Positions 7,880 to 17,100 of a stretch of DNA of 38,250 nucleotides are shown piece by piece. Each line of letters begins with the position of its first letter. Position 1 is the first letter of the stretch. The stretch covers positions 1 through 38,250 of the forward strand of contig NZ_NTFY01000101.1 of the NCBI RefSeq assembly GCF_002289565.1. The letters run 5' to 3'. Both the position numbers and the translations under genes were made by a program. The DNA comes from Rhodopirellula sp. SM50 (GTDB lineage: Bacteria > Planctomycetota > Planctomycetia > Pirellulales > Pirellulaceae). The notes beneath the pieces were generated by a model. The model saw only the letters and a program-made list of their open reading frames with translations, made no database searches and had not been told where the DNA came from.

Positions 7880-8902
7880 ATGACCGAAGCCCCACCTGTC
7901 GTCGACCCGTCTGCCCACGCAGGAGCCTCGACCGGGGGTACCGGCGAAGTCGCCAATGTCGCGGCGGTCTCCGAATTCGCCAAACGGGTGATCGCCAATG
8001 TCGAGCACGCGATCGTCGGCAAACGAAAGCAACTGGTGCTGTCCCTGGTCGCCTGGTTCAGCGGCGGCCACGTGTTGCTCGAAGACGTGCCGGGGGTGGC
8101 CAAAACGATGCTGGCCCGGGCGTTGGCCAAAAGCATCGGCTGCAAGTTTAAACGGGTCCAGTGCACGCCGGACCTGTTGCCGACCGACGTGACGGGGACA
8201 TCGATTTTCAACCAGAAAGAGGCCGAGTTTGAGTTTCGCGCCGGGCCGGTCTTCACCCAGATTTTGCTGGCCGACGAAATCAACCGCGCCACACCGCGAA
8301 CCCAGGCCTCGTTGCTCGAGGCGATGGCCGAGGGCTGTGTCACGGTCGACGGAACGACGCATATTCTGGAAAAGCCGTTTCTGGTGATCGCCACCCAAAA
8401 CCCCGTCGATCATGAAGGCACGTTCCCGCTGCCGGAGGCCCAGCTGGACCGTTTTCTGATGCGTTTCAGTTTGGGCTACCCGTCGATGGAAGAAGAGATG
8501 CGGATGCTGGAATTGCTGCAGCACACCCATCCGATCGATCGCTTGCCGGCCGTCGCGACGGCGAAAGAGCTGATTGCGGCGCAAGCGGAGATTCGCAAGG
8601 TCCACGTCGATCCGCGAGTGCGGCAGTACTTTTTGCAGATCATCGAGCAGACGCGCCGTCACAATGATCTGGCACTCGGCGGCAGCCCCCGGGCGACGAT
8701 CGCGTTATTTCGCTGCGGTCAGGCGATGGCGGCGATACGGGGCCGTGGATTTGTCACTCCCGATGATATCAAACGCGTGCTCTCCCCGGTGATGAATCAC
8801 CGTCTGATCCTGCGGCCGGAAAGTCGACTTCGCAAAGTCACCACGGAAAGCGTGTTGCAGGAAATCGTCAGCGAAATTGCCGTGCCGACGGTGCAGGCGT
8901 AA
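7880..8902 (+). CDS. MoxR-family AAA+ ATPase
   Basis: A protein of 340 residues. Walker A is EDVPGVAKT (residues 68-76), Walker B LLADEINR (129-136) and sensor 1 VIATQNPVDHEG; a C-terminal lid follows. MoxR ATPases act as chaperones that help assemble or activate protein complexes, usually with VWA-domain partners. The frame is open back to 7748, but the ATG at 7880 (MTEAPPVVD) gives the normal length and is preferred. The usual DUF58 and transglutaminase partners do not follow; 700 bp of repeats do. The 180-bp spacer to the divergent UbiB-like gene should hold its promoter. Confidence 0.93.
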   Translation: MTEAPPVVDPSAHAGASTGGTGEVANVAAVSEFAKRVIANVEHAIVGKRKQLVLSLVAWFSGGHVLLEDVPGVAKTMLARALAKSIGCKFKRVQCTPDLLPTDVTGTSIFNQKEAEFEFRAGPVFTQILLADEINRATPRTQASLLEAMAEGCVTVDGTTHILEKPFLVIATQNPVDHEGTFPLPEAQLDRFLMRFSLGYPSMEEEMRMLELLQHTHPIDRLPAVATAKELIAAQAEIRKVHVDPRVRQYFLQIIEQTRRHNDLALGGSPRATIALFRCGQAMAAIRGRGFVTPDDIKRVLSPVMNHRLILRPESRLRKVTTESVLQEIVSEIAVPTVQA

Positions 8903-8934
8903 CGGACAACGCCTAATGCCACTTCCTTTGATGG

Positions 8935-9376
8935 TAGCGGAACGGCGCCAGCCGTCCGGTGACGACGACGCCTGGCGGCCTGGAAGACCGGAGGGCTCGC
9001 GCCCTGCCGCTAACAAGAACACCCTCAGTCATGGGAGCGGAACGGCGCCAGCCGTCCGGTGACGAAGCCTGGCGGCGTGGAAGACCGGAGGGCTCGCGCC
9101 CTACCGCTAACAGGAACACCCTCAGTCATGTTAGCGGAACGGCGCCAGCCGTCCGGTGACGACGACGCCTGGCGGCGTGGAAGACCGGAGGGCTCGCGCC
9201 CTGCCGCTAACAAGAACACCCTCAGCGATGGTAGCGGAACGGCGCCAGCCGTCCGGTGACGTCGCCTGGCGGCGTGGAAGACCGGAGGGCTCGCGCCCTG
9301 CCGCTAACAAGAACACCCTCAGTCATGGGAGCGGAACGGCGCCAGCCGTCCGGTGACGACGACGCCTGGCGGCGTG
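8935..9376. repeat. Tandem array of ~100-bp palindromic repeats, 4 full copies and a partial
   Basis: Copies start at 8935, 9035, 9132, 9232 and 9329; the period alternates 100, 97, 100, 97. Each unit is itself a hairpin. A left arm (agcggaacggcgccagccg) and a right arm (gagggctcgcgccctgccg) flank a variable centre, and a shared linker (aacaagaacaccctcag) joins units. The 97/100 alternation comes from small gac-repeat differences in the centre. Reading frames through the array are artefacts. Confidence 0.93.
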
Positions 9377-9408
9377 TGGGCTGGTCAGCGGGGGGCTGCT
9401 GGCTTTAG

Positions 9409-9549
9409 GCCAATACCGTTAAGCTAAGCGTGGTTTCCTCAGGTTGGGGCTCGTAGGCTCGCGCCAAAGGGCTGATAAACGATTGATATCAGCCGGTTCG
9501 CGCCAGCGTCCGGGCCTCCCCGAAAAGCTTAACTTAGCGGTATTGGACC
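9409..9549. repeat. ~140-bp inverted-repeat element
   Basis: The arms gccaataccgttaagctaag (from 9409) and gcttaacttagcggtattgg (ending near 9546) are near reverse complements. A GC-rich centre itself contains arms of the type ggctcgcgcc and gcgccagcgtcc. It lies between the palindromic array and the lipase gene and differs in sequence from the array. It may also contain the upstream control region of the lipase operon. Confidence 0.7.
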
Positions 9550-9603
9550 CTAGGCTGTAAGCCGATTTCGTCCACATCGCCATCTCTGGTAGCGAGGTGC
9601 AGG

Positions 9604-10530
9604 ATGCTTGAAGACAGCTTGCTTGAAAACGCCGCCAAATCCGTCGAAGCAATCAACGGGGTTGAGGATCCGGGCGAAGTCCCGTTGGTCGTCCATTCTG
9701 CGGTCCAGGGACCGATCGCGGAATTGAGTTTCCTACGTCGATCGTTGTTGTTTGCGGAATTATCGATGATTTCGTACAACGACGAAGCCGAGGCGCGGGC
9801 GGCGGCGGCGATCGCCGGCTTTGACGACGTGACCTTCTTCGATCGCGATGGCTCCCAAGCGTATCGCTTTCGCAACGAGCAGGACTGCGTGATCGGGTGT
9901 CGGGGCACCGAACCGAACGACTGGAACGACATCCGTGCCGATGCGAACGCGGCGAGCGTGGTTGCCGAAACGATCGGACGGGTGCACCGCGGATTCAAGA
10001 CCGAGGTCGACGATCTTTGGCCGATGATCGAAACGGCGCTGTTGGACAACGAGCATGCACTCTATTTCTGTGGGCATTCGCTCGGCGGGGCGATGGCGAC
10101 GATTTGTGCCGGTCGCTGTCATCTGTCACACATTCCCAGTCACCCGGTAGAGCTGTTTACGTTCGGGAGCCCACGGGTGGGTGACAAGCGATACATCAAC
10201 TACGTTAAACTGGATCATTACCGCTTCGTCCACAACAACGACATCGTCACGCGAGTGCCGCCTTCGTTTTTGGGTTACCGACACAGCGGAAGCGAAGTCT
10301 ACTTTGATCGAAATGGCCGCATCCGCAAACTCGGGCGTGTCTCCAAACGTCGTGACAAGTGGCACGGATTTCTCCGCGGGCTTCGACGGTGGAAGATCGA
10401 TCACTTTGCGGATCATTCAATCCATCAATACATCGATGCGATTGTGGCGGCCGTTCGCGACGAAGAACAACGGGTCCGCTGGGGCGGTCTGGCGAAACCC
10501 GCCTCCGCCTTCGCCGACACGGACGAATGA
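9604..10530 (+). CDS. Class 3 (Lipase_3) alpha/beta-hydrolase lipase
   Basis: A 308-residue protein of the fungal-type lipase class 3 family, which hydrolyses acylglycerols or phospholipids. The nucleophile elbow is GHSLGG with Ser159. The following FTFGSPRVGD is family-typical, the acid is probably Asp213 in VHNNDIVTRVPP, and the base is probably His271 or His274 in HSIHQYID. The oxyanion-side block GCRGTEPNDWNDI is present. No signal peptide is visible, so it is probably cytoplasmic or membrane-associated. A GAGGTG Shine-Dalgarno sits at 9594-9599. The stop overlaps the start of the AAA gene (ATGA), indicating translational coupling. Confidence 0.9.
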   Translation: MLEDSLLENAAKSVEAINGVEDPGEVPLVVHSAVQGPIAELSFLRRSLLFAELSMISYNDEAEARAAAAIAGFDDVTFFDRDGSQAYRFRNEQDCVIGCRGTEPNDWNDIRADANAASVVAETIGRVHRGFKTEVDDLWPMIETALLDNEHALYFCGHSLGGAMATICAGRCHLSHIPSHPVELFTFGSPRVGDKRYINYVKLDHYRFVHNNDIVTRVPPSFLGYRHSGSEVYFDRNGRIRKLGRVSKRRDKWHGFLRGLRRWKIDHFADHSIHQYIDAIVAAVRDEEQRVRWGGLAKPASAFADTDE

Positions 10531-11588
10531 GTACGATTCCTAACGGCCAACCTGGCACGGCACCAACAACACAGATGAGCCCTACGAAAGACGCGATGAC
10601 GAATCCCGACGAGAATGATGCGATGCGATCGACGCACGTTGAAATCGACGGTGTTCGATTAAAACTGGCCAAGCCCTACGTCGATCCCGGCCGCTGGATC
10701 GGCCAAGCGGAGATCTTGCAGCAACTGTTGGCGTGCTGGATTTCACTCGACGAAGCCGATTTGCCGCTGACACCTCGGTTGGTCGGCGCGCCTGGCGTGG
10801 GCAAGACCCAACTGGCGATCGCGGCTGCCAAAGCACAGGGCCGGCCGCTGTACATCTATCAGTGCACCGCCGACACACGCCCCGAGGATCTGTTGGTCAC
10901 CCCGGTGCTCAGCCAGAACGGCGAGATCGCCTACCACGCATCCCCGCTGGTCACCGCGATGCTGTGTGGCGGCGTCTGCGTCCTGGACGAAGGCAACCGG
11001 ATGAATGAGAAATCCTGGGCCTCGCTGGCGCCCCTGTTCGACAATCGACGCTACGTCGAGTCCATCGTCGCGGGGATCACGATCGACGCGCACAGCGAAT
11101 TCCGAGCCGCGGTGACGATGAACCAGGACGAGTCGACGTTCGAGATTCCCGATTACATCATGAGCCGGTTGCAACCGACATTGCCGGTCGGGTTTCCCAA
11201 CAAGCAGGACGAAATGGCGATCCTGCAATACCACCTGCCCTTTGCCGAAGCGGAAATGCTGGCCATGACGGTGGAGTTCCTGCAGCGATCGCATCAGTTG
11301 AAACTGGAATTCTCACCGCGTGACGGAATCAATTTGCTTCGTTACGCCCTGAAACGCATCTCGCAAAATCCCGATCACCCGGTCAGCCGCGATGCCGCCT
11401 GGCAGGAAGCGCTCCAGAGCTGCCTGGGCGATGAAGCGTTCGATCTGGAGCAATTGTCGCAGCGGAAAAGTCGAACCCTGGGCGGCGACGCCGTTCCGCT
11501 GGGGCTGGCTGACCTGTTCTTTGATCCTGACGATCCCATGCATCCGGATCGAGACGACGATGAAGAGGATGAAGATTTCAATGTCTAG
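10527..11588 (+). CDS. AAA+ ATPase, MoxR/dynein-related (AAA_5) type
   Basis: A protein of 353 residues from the ATG at 10527, which overlaps the lipase stop by 4 bp. It has an N-terminal disordered 35 residues, Walker A GAPGVGKT (87-94), Walker B VCVLDEGN (150-157) and sensor 1 AAVTMNQDE. A lid domain follows, then a very acidic C-terminal tail (DRDDDEEDEDFNV). It probably remodels a partner protein using ATP; the partner is unknown. It differs clearly from the MoxR at 7880. It overlaps the next gene by 8 bp, so the three genes form one coupled unit. A longer in-frame start at 10359 lies inside the lipase gene and is rejected. Confidence 0.88.
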   Translation: MSTIPNGQPGTAPTTQMSPTKDAMTNPDENDAMRSTHVEIDGVRLKLAKPYVDPGRWIGQAEILQQLLACWISLDEADLPLTPRLVGAPGVGKTQLAIAAAKAQGRPLYIYQCTADTRPEDLLVTPVLSQNGEIAYHASPLVTAMLCGGVCVLDEGNRMNEKSWASLAPLFDNRRYVESIVAGITIDAHSEFRAAVTMNQDESTFEIPDYIMSRLQPTLPVGFPNKQDEMAILQYHLPFAEAEMLAMTVEFLQRSHQLKLEFSPRDGINLLRYALKRISQNPDHPVSRDAAWQEALQSCLGDEAFDLEQLSQRKSRTLGGDAVPLGLADLFFDPDDPMHPDRDDDEEDEDFNV

Positions 11589-13179
11589 TTCGCCTGTCAA
11601 AGACGCCGACGTGGGACAACTCAAGCCGACCGCTTCGACGATCCAGCGGGTCGTTGCCGTCATCGACATCGGGGCCACCGCGATGCGAATGGCAGTCGCC
11701 GAAATCCACGCCGGCGCCAAGGTCCGGATGCTGGACCAGTTGGTGCAACCGGTGCAGTTGGGCAAAGAAGCGTTTGAGACGCGACGCTTGTCGCGGAAAA
11801 GCACCGAACGGGTCGTTTCCGTTCTGGCCCAATACCAGCGTGTACTGCGCGAATACGGCATCGAAGGAACGTCGGACATTCGCGTGGTGGGAACCAGCGC
11901 CGTCCGCGAAGCCTCCAACCGACTCGCCTTCGCCGATCGCGTCTACACCGCGACCGGGTTGCACGTCGAACCGATCGACGAAGCGGAAGTCAATCGGATC
12001 ACCTACATGGGCATCACGCCCCAGTTGCTGGCCAACGCCGAGCTTTCCAACGGCAAAGCGATGGTGTTGGAAGTCGGTGGCGGCAGCACGGAAGTCTTGA
12101 TCGTGCGGAGCGGCAACGTCCTGGCCAGCAACTCCTTTCGACTCGGATCGCTACGGATGTTGCAGGCGATCGATCTGGCCCGCGCGGGAGCCGATCGCCG
12201 CCGCGCCCTGTTGGAAAATCACATCAACCGGACGTTGAACCAGTTGAACGAGTTTGTTCGCGGTGATTCGCAATTGAATTTGGTGGCCGTCGGCGGCGAC
12301 ATTCGATTGGCAACACGGCTGATCGTCGACGACTGGCAACCCGGTGAATTGGCGGTCATGCCGACCAAGTCGCTGACCGAATTGACCGACACCGTATTGA
12401 AGATGGGCGACGATGAAATCGTCAAACGATTCGATGCCTCGTTCATCGAAGCCGAAACGTTGGGGCCGGCGTTGCTGGCGTATGCGATGTTGGCCAAGCA
12501 GTTCCGTCTGGAACACGTCTACGTCAGCGACACCAACCTGCGCGAAGGCTTACTCAAAGACATCGCGGTCGGTGGAAGCTGGACGGCCGAATTTCGCAAC
12601 CAGATCGTGCGTTCGGCGCTGTCATTGGGACGGCGATTCCATTTCGACGAAATGCATGCCCGTAGCGTCGCCGAGTTGGCGCGAAAATTGTTCGACCAGC
12701 TTCGATCGGAGCATTTATTGGACAACCGCCATGAAGTGATCCTTCACGTCGCGGCGTTACTGCACGAGATCGGCATGCAAATCAATGTCCGCAGCCACCA
12801 CAAGCACTCCCTGTACATCATCAAGTACAGCGAACTGTTCGGACTCTCCCGGAGCGAGCTGTTGCAGGTCGGGCTGATCGCACGATACTATCGCCGTGCC
12901 CCACCACAACCGTCGCACACCGATTACATGTCTCTGGACCGCGAGACGCGGGTGATTGTCAACAAACTGGCGTCGATCCTGCGGCTGGCAACGGCATTGG
13001 ATGACACACGGACCAGTCGCATTCGCGAGATCGAATGTCAGACCGACGGAAAACGTTTGATGATCCACGTCCCGGGCGTCCGGGACGTTTCGTTGGAGCA
13101 GATCGCGATGAAACAACAAGCCGGTCTGTTCCGTGACGTGTTCGGCTTGTCGGTCGTGCTGCGAGCCGGTGAGACGTAG
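11581..13179 (+). CDS. Ppx/GppA-family phosphatase with C-terminal HD domain
   Basis: A protein of 532 residues. The N-terminal ASKHA fold has VVAVIDIGATAMRMAVAEI (phosphate-1 motif, D29-I-G) and LEVGGGSTE (phosphate-2, near 163-171). The C-terminal HD-type domain contains LLHEIGMQIN (H395-E396) and HHKHSLYII, as in E. coli Ppx. The family hydrolyses inorganic polyphosphate and/or the pentaphosphate alarmone pppGpp, so it may link stress signalling to the lipase and ATPase encoded upstream. The start at 11581 overlaps the AAA stop by 8 bp. The stop lies 3 bp from that of the convergent YTV gene. Confidence 0.92.
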   Translation: MSSSPVKDADVGQLKPTASTIQRVVAVIDIGATAMRMAVAEIHAGAKVRMLDQLVQPVQLGKEAFETRRLSRKSTERVVSVLAQYQRVLREYGIEGTSDIRVVGTSAVREASNRLAFADRVYTATGLHVEPIDEAEVNRITYMGITPQLLANAELSNGKAMVLEVGGGSTEVLIVRSGNVLASNSFRLGSLRMLQAIDLARAGADRRRALLENHINRTLNQLNEFVRGDSQLNLVAVGGDIRLATRLIVDDWQPGELAVMPTKSLTELTDTVLKMGDDEIVKRFDASFIEAETLGPALLAYAMLAKQFRLEHVYVSDTNLREGLLKDIAVGGSWTAEFRNQIVRSALSLGRRFHFDEMHARSVAELARKLFDQLRSEHLLDNRHEVILHVAALLHEIGMQINVRSHHKHSLYIIKYSELFGLSRSELLQVGLIARYYRRAPPQPSHTDYMSLDRETRVIVNKLASILRLATALDDTRTSRIREIECQTDGKRLMIHVPGVRDVSLEQIAMKQQAGLFRDVFGLSVVLRAGET

Positions 13180-13182
13180 GCC

Positions 13183-14022
13183 TCAGGCCCCGCAACCGCA
13201 GCTGCATGCACAGGTTTGCTGCACCGTCTTCATCACGGTGCAGGGGACCTGTTTTTCAACCGTGTAGGGAACCTTGACGGTGCAGGTGCGGGTCTCTTCG
13301 ACGTTGACGGTTTCCGGCACGCAAGCGGTGACCATCTTGGTCTTCTTGCGATATTCCATCGTCTTGTACGGATGCTTGATGGTCTTGGTTTCCGTCTTCG
13401 TGAAGTACTCCTTCACCTTGCGCGTTTTCTTGATCGGCACGGAAATGCAGACTTCACACGTGTAAGGTTCTTCGACACAGACTTCCTTCATCACCGTGAC
13501 TTCTTTGGTGACTTCGACCGGGTTGGGGCACCAGACTTTCTTTTCGGTGCACTTGCATCCGCCGCAAGAATCGGTGGCCACCATTTGCACTTCCCAATGT
13601 CCCTGGTCTTCGATGCAGGTCTTGGTTTCGGTCACGGGCACGCACTCGGTTCGCTTGCGGATCTTGGTGACGGTGTCCTTGCCGGGGACCATGATCGTGT
13701 ATTCTTGATCGACCCAACGGAATTTAGGCGTTTTGACTTCGATGACCTGCTCGTCAACTTTGTCGACACACACCAGGGCGTTGTATTCGTAGGGAACTTG
13801 TTTCTCGACCGTGATCGTCTTGGGAACCAGCACGGTTTCGACGCGTTGTTCTTCGCGATAGCAGGTTTGCGTGACGGTCTTCATCACGGTGCAGGGCACT
13901 TGGACCGTTTTGGTGCAGACACCGGTCCCCTTGCATTTGGCACAATCGTCACAAGCGTTTGCGGTTCCGACCAGTAAGGCGGTTGCGGCGACCAGTCCGC
14001 CCCAGAATTTTGCGGCTAACAT
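13183..14022 (-). CDS. Secreted Cys-rich YTV-domain protein, probable cell-wall component
   Basis: A 279-residue protein with a signal peptide (MLAAKFWGGLVAATALLVGTANA). The mature part starts with a CDDCAKC cluster and is then dominated by Val/Thr/Lys/Glu repeats such as VPYTVEKQVPCTVMKT, ending CACSCGCGA. This composition matches the YTV family, known from planctomycetes and reported from Rhodopirellula baltica cell walls. The near-identical phrases VQVPCTVMKTVTQTC near the N-terminus and VEKQVPCTVMKTVQQTC near the C-terminus show internal duplication. The many Cys suggest disulfide cross-linking in the proteinaceous wall, which is inference. It is probably transcribed from its own promoter in the 148-bp spacer. 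Confidence 0.87.
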   Translation of the reverse strand: MLAAKFWGGLVAATALLVGTANACDDCAKCKGTGVCTKTVQVPCTVMKTVTQTCYREEQRVETVLVPKTITVEKQVPYEYNALVCVDKVDEQVIEVKTPKFRWVDQEYTIMVPGKDTVTKIRKRTECVPVTETKTCIEDQGHWEVQMVATDSCGGCKCTEKKVWCPNPVEVTKEVTVMKEVCVEEPYTCEVCISVPIKKTRKVKEYFTKTETKTIKHPYKTMEYRKKTKMVTACVPETVNVEETRTCTVKVPYTVEKQVPCTVMKTVQQTCACSCGCGA

Positions 14023-14103
14023 TTCGGTTGAACTCCCCCGAGTCTTCGATCTAGTGGTTTCAATGCCGCACGCGGAAACGCTGGATTGTGCGGATTCGAA
14101 GTA

Positions 14104-14131
14104 AACCTAGGTCGATCGTGGGGGGAGTCAA
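14104..14131 (-). promoter_or_regulatory. Possible promoter of the YTV gene
   Basis: On the minus strand, TTGACT (14131-14126) is followed after 16 bp by TAGGTT (14109-14104), about 80 bp before the YTV start. The -35 match is good and the -10 match weak. The paired palindromes at 14133-14165 sit directly upstream of the -35, where an activator or repressor site is expected. Confidence 0.35.
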
Positions 14132-14132
14132 A

Positions 14133-14165
14133 TCAACAATGTTGACTTTTTGCAACATTGTTGCA
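14133..14165. promoter_or_regulatory. Two adjacent perfect palindromes, candidate operator pair
   Basis: TCAACAATGTTGA (14133-14145) and TGCAACATTGTTGCA (14151-14165) share the CAACAnTGTTG core, with centres 19 bp apart, roughly two helical turns. They lie between the stop of the giant surface gene (6 bp away) and the YTV gene. The sites suit binding of a dimeric regulator. Hairpin or terminator function is less likely because no T tract follows in the minus-strand direction. Confidence 0.5.
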
Positions 14166-14170
14166 AATGA

Positions 14171-17100
14171 TCACAGCGTGCCGATTCCCAACAACAGATC
14201 GTCCAGGAAACGCTCTTCATCGTCGGTGTCACCAAACACGCTGTCAACGGCGGGGATCCAGCCGGACGCCGCACTCGCCTCCCCTTCGCCACCGGTGTCG
14301 CTGTTCTTGGCCAGTTCGTTGATCACCATCAGGGCATCGGACGGTTCGATCGCACCATTTCCATTGACGTCCTTGCTGCGGTCGGCGGCGCTCAACAATT
14401 GCTCGCCCGACGCGTCACTGTTTTGCATCCGAGCGACGTGATTGATGATGATCAATGCGTCTCGGGCGGAAACCAAACCGTCTTGATTGACGTCAGCCGA
14501 ATCAAAATCCTGGTGCCGCGTTTTCGGCTGGGAATTGTTGGTGTTGGCGACCAACGACGGGATCTGGCTGAGTTCGGTCACCGCCAGCAACGGAACCGGA
14601 TTGGGTCGAACGGGAACGAAGGGCAACAAGAAGGGGTTGTTGGGGTCGGCAAAGTTGACCGATCCGGGGGGCAGAATCACTCCGCGGAGCCATGTCAGGA
14701 CATCCTTGACGCCGCCGCCATCTTCAAACGCTTCACAGCTGATGAAGTTATCGACACCGAGCTGCACGCAGACGTCACCGGGGGTGAGACTCGTTTCGCT
14801 GCCCCCGTTGAGCAGCTCACCGTCGGTGATGAACGGCGTGTCGCTGCCGAAGTCCTGGTCACTGATCAGTACATCGTTTCCGGCGCCGCCGAACAGGAAA
14901 TCGACACCCGGACCGCCGGTCAGCAAGTCTTGGTTGAATCCGCCATAAAGCGTGTCGCTGCCCTCGCCGCCGTTGAGCGTACCCAGGGTAGGCGTTTGCG
15001 TTGAAATCTGGTCATCGCCGCCGTTTCCGTCGATCCGGACCAGTTCGACATTCGCGATTCCGAACGGTTCAAGCTGTGCGTCACCGGATTGGCCGACGGT
15101 GATCAAATCCGCGTCGTTGCCGCCGATGACTTCGAACTTGTCGGTTCCGATGCCACCATCGAAGGTCAACAACTGGGCGGTCCCGGTGATGTCGATCGGA
15201 ATGTCACTGGTGACGGTAAAGATGTCGTCTTGTGTGCCGGAGACAATATCGATCGACTCGATGCCCAGCGTTTCGAACACTTCATTGCCCGTCGTGGCTC
15301 GCGGCGTGCCGGGCGTCGTGGTCGCCAAGACGCCCTGCGAGGCCGCGGTGATGACGTACCGCAAGTCCAGCGACTCGGTGGCACTTCCGGCGATCAGGTT
15401 GACGCGGTCGCCGGTGGCGATGCCGGGTACGCTGCCTTCGACCGGGAATCCACCGGCGTTGGTCACGCCTTGGGTCACCGAGTTCGTGCCCGCCGAGTTG
15501 ATTCCGCCGTCGAGGAACAATTGGCGGGTCGCTGCGACCGCGTCATTGCCCAGCGGGTCATTGTTGATTCGCCCAAGGTATCCGGCCGTGTCGGCACCGG
15601 ACGCGGTCAGATTGATCGTGTCGTCGCCGGCGTCTCCGTTCAAGTCAACGATCGTGTTCAAAAAGACTTCGTTGACATTGAGCGTGTCGTCGCCCGCACC
15701 GGCCGCAACGTTCACCACCGCGGATCCGGTGCGAATCGGCGGGGCGGTTTCGACCAGCAAATCGACGCTGTCAATGTCGGCTCCCAAATTGACTTGCAAC
15801 CCGGCCTGGTCACCGAGCGACGAGATGGAAACGGCATCGGCGCCCGCTTCGGTATCGATCACCGTGACGCTTGGGCCGTTGGGCGGAGCGACGCTCAAGC
15901 CACCGGTCGAAGCGACGCTCACGACATCGGCGTTGTCGCCGGTCGCGATCCGGCTGATCGAACCGGCCCCGGTCGATGTGATCGTCACCGTGTCGGCGCC
16001 GGCATAGCTGGTCAGATTGAACGTCGTCGCGTCGGCCGTCGAGGCAACCGTGACGGTGGCGGCACCCTGAGTGGTTCGCACGTTCAACGTCTCGGTCGTC
16101 TCGTAAGCCACATTGCCACCGCCGGTTCGCTCGACCGAAGTCGCCGTGACCGTGTAGCTGTGGGCCGCCACGGAGAGTTGATCGGAGACGTTCAGCGTGT
16201 CCCCCGTGTCGACGGTGGCGGTTCGGGTCACGTCCGATCCGATCGTTTGCCGGCCCGTCACGGATTCGCTGATCGATACCGCGTCGTGGGCTTCGCCAAA
16301 GACGCAGATGTCGCCCAAGATCCCATCCAAATTGCCGTTCAAGTTACCGTCCGGTGTGCCGAGCGAGCCATCGGCGGTGGAGGTGATGTTGAAGGTGTCG
16401 TTGTTGCTGCCGCCGGTGACATCCACCGCGCTACCGGTCGCGGTTGCGCGGATGTTGGTGATGTCGTCGCCAGCACCGAGTGAGATTGCGGTCGCCGAAG
16501 TCGCCCCGGTGCCAAGCAGTGTCACCGTGTCGTTGCCGCTGCCGGCATCAATCGCCAATCCGCTTTCGGCACCGGTGGTGGTCACCGTCACGGTGTCATC
16601 GCCATCGCCGGTGCTCACGCGTGTGACGCTGGCATCGACGACACCGGGTGTTCCCGTGGTTCCCGTGTTGAGAATGTTGACCGCGTCATTGTCGATTCCC
16701 GAATCGATCAGGAGAACGCTTTCCAGCCCCGTCGTGGTGACGTCGATCAAGTCCGCACCGGCGTAGGTGTTGACCGTCGTCCGAGTCCGGTCGCCGGTCG
16801 TGATGATCCTGACGCTGTCGGCCGCGGAGCCGGTTTCCAGGTTCAGCGTTTCAATCGTGTCGTAAACCAGCGGAACGGCCAAGGCGGTCGACGTCAACGT
16901 CGTTGCATCGAGTGTGTAATTGTGGGCCGCACCACTGCCTTCGTTGCTGATATTCAGCTCGTCACCCAGGTCGTAACTCTGCTCGACCGTGATCGTCTTA
17001 GCCGTCACGCTCTCGCCGACACCCGGGCTGACGACACCGGGGTCTTCGCCGTAGACGCAGATTTCACCCAGGATGCCATCCAGCACGCCGGCCGGGTTGC

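Noticed and set aside
6690..8394. Long frames opposite or bridging the UbiB-like and MoxR genes (plus 6690-7739, minus 6925-8394)
   Set aside because: They cover two well-supported genes in other frames and have no family signature.
8877..9356. Short frames on both strands with recurring GREPSGLP or RARALPL phrases
   Set aside because: Translation of the palindromic repeat array, not genes.
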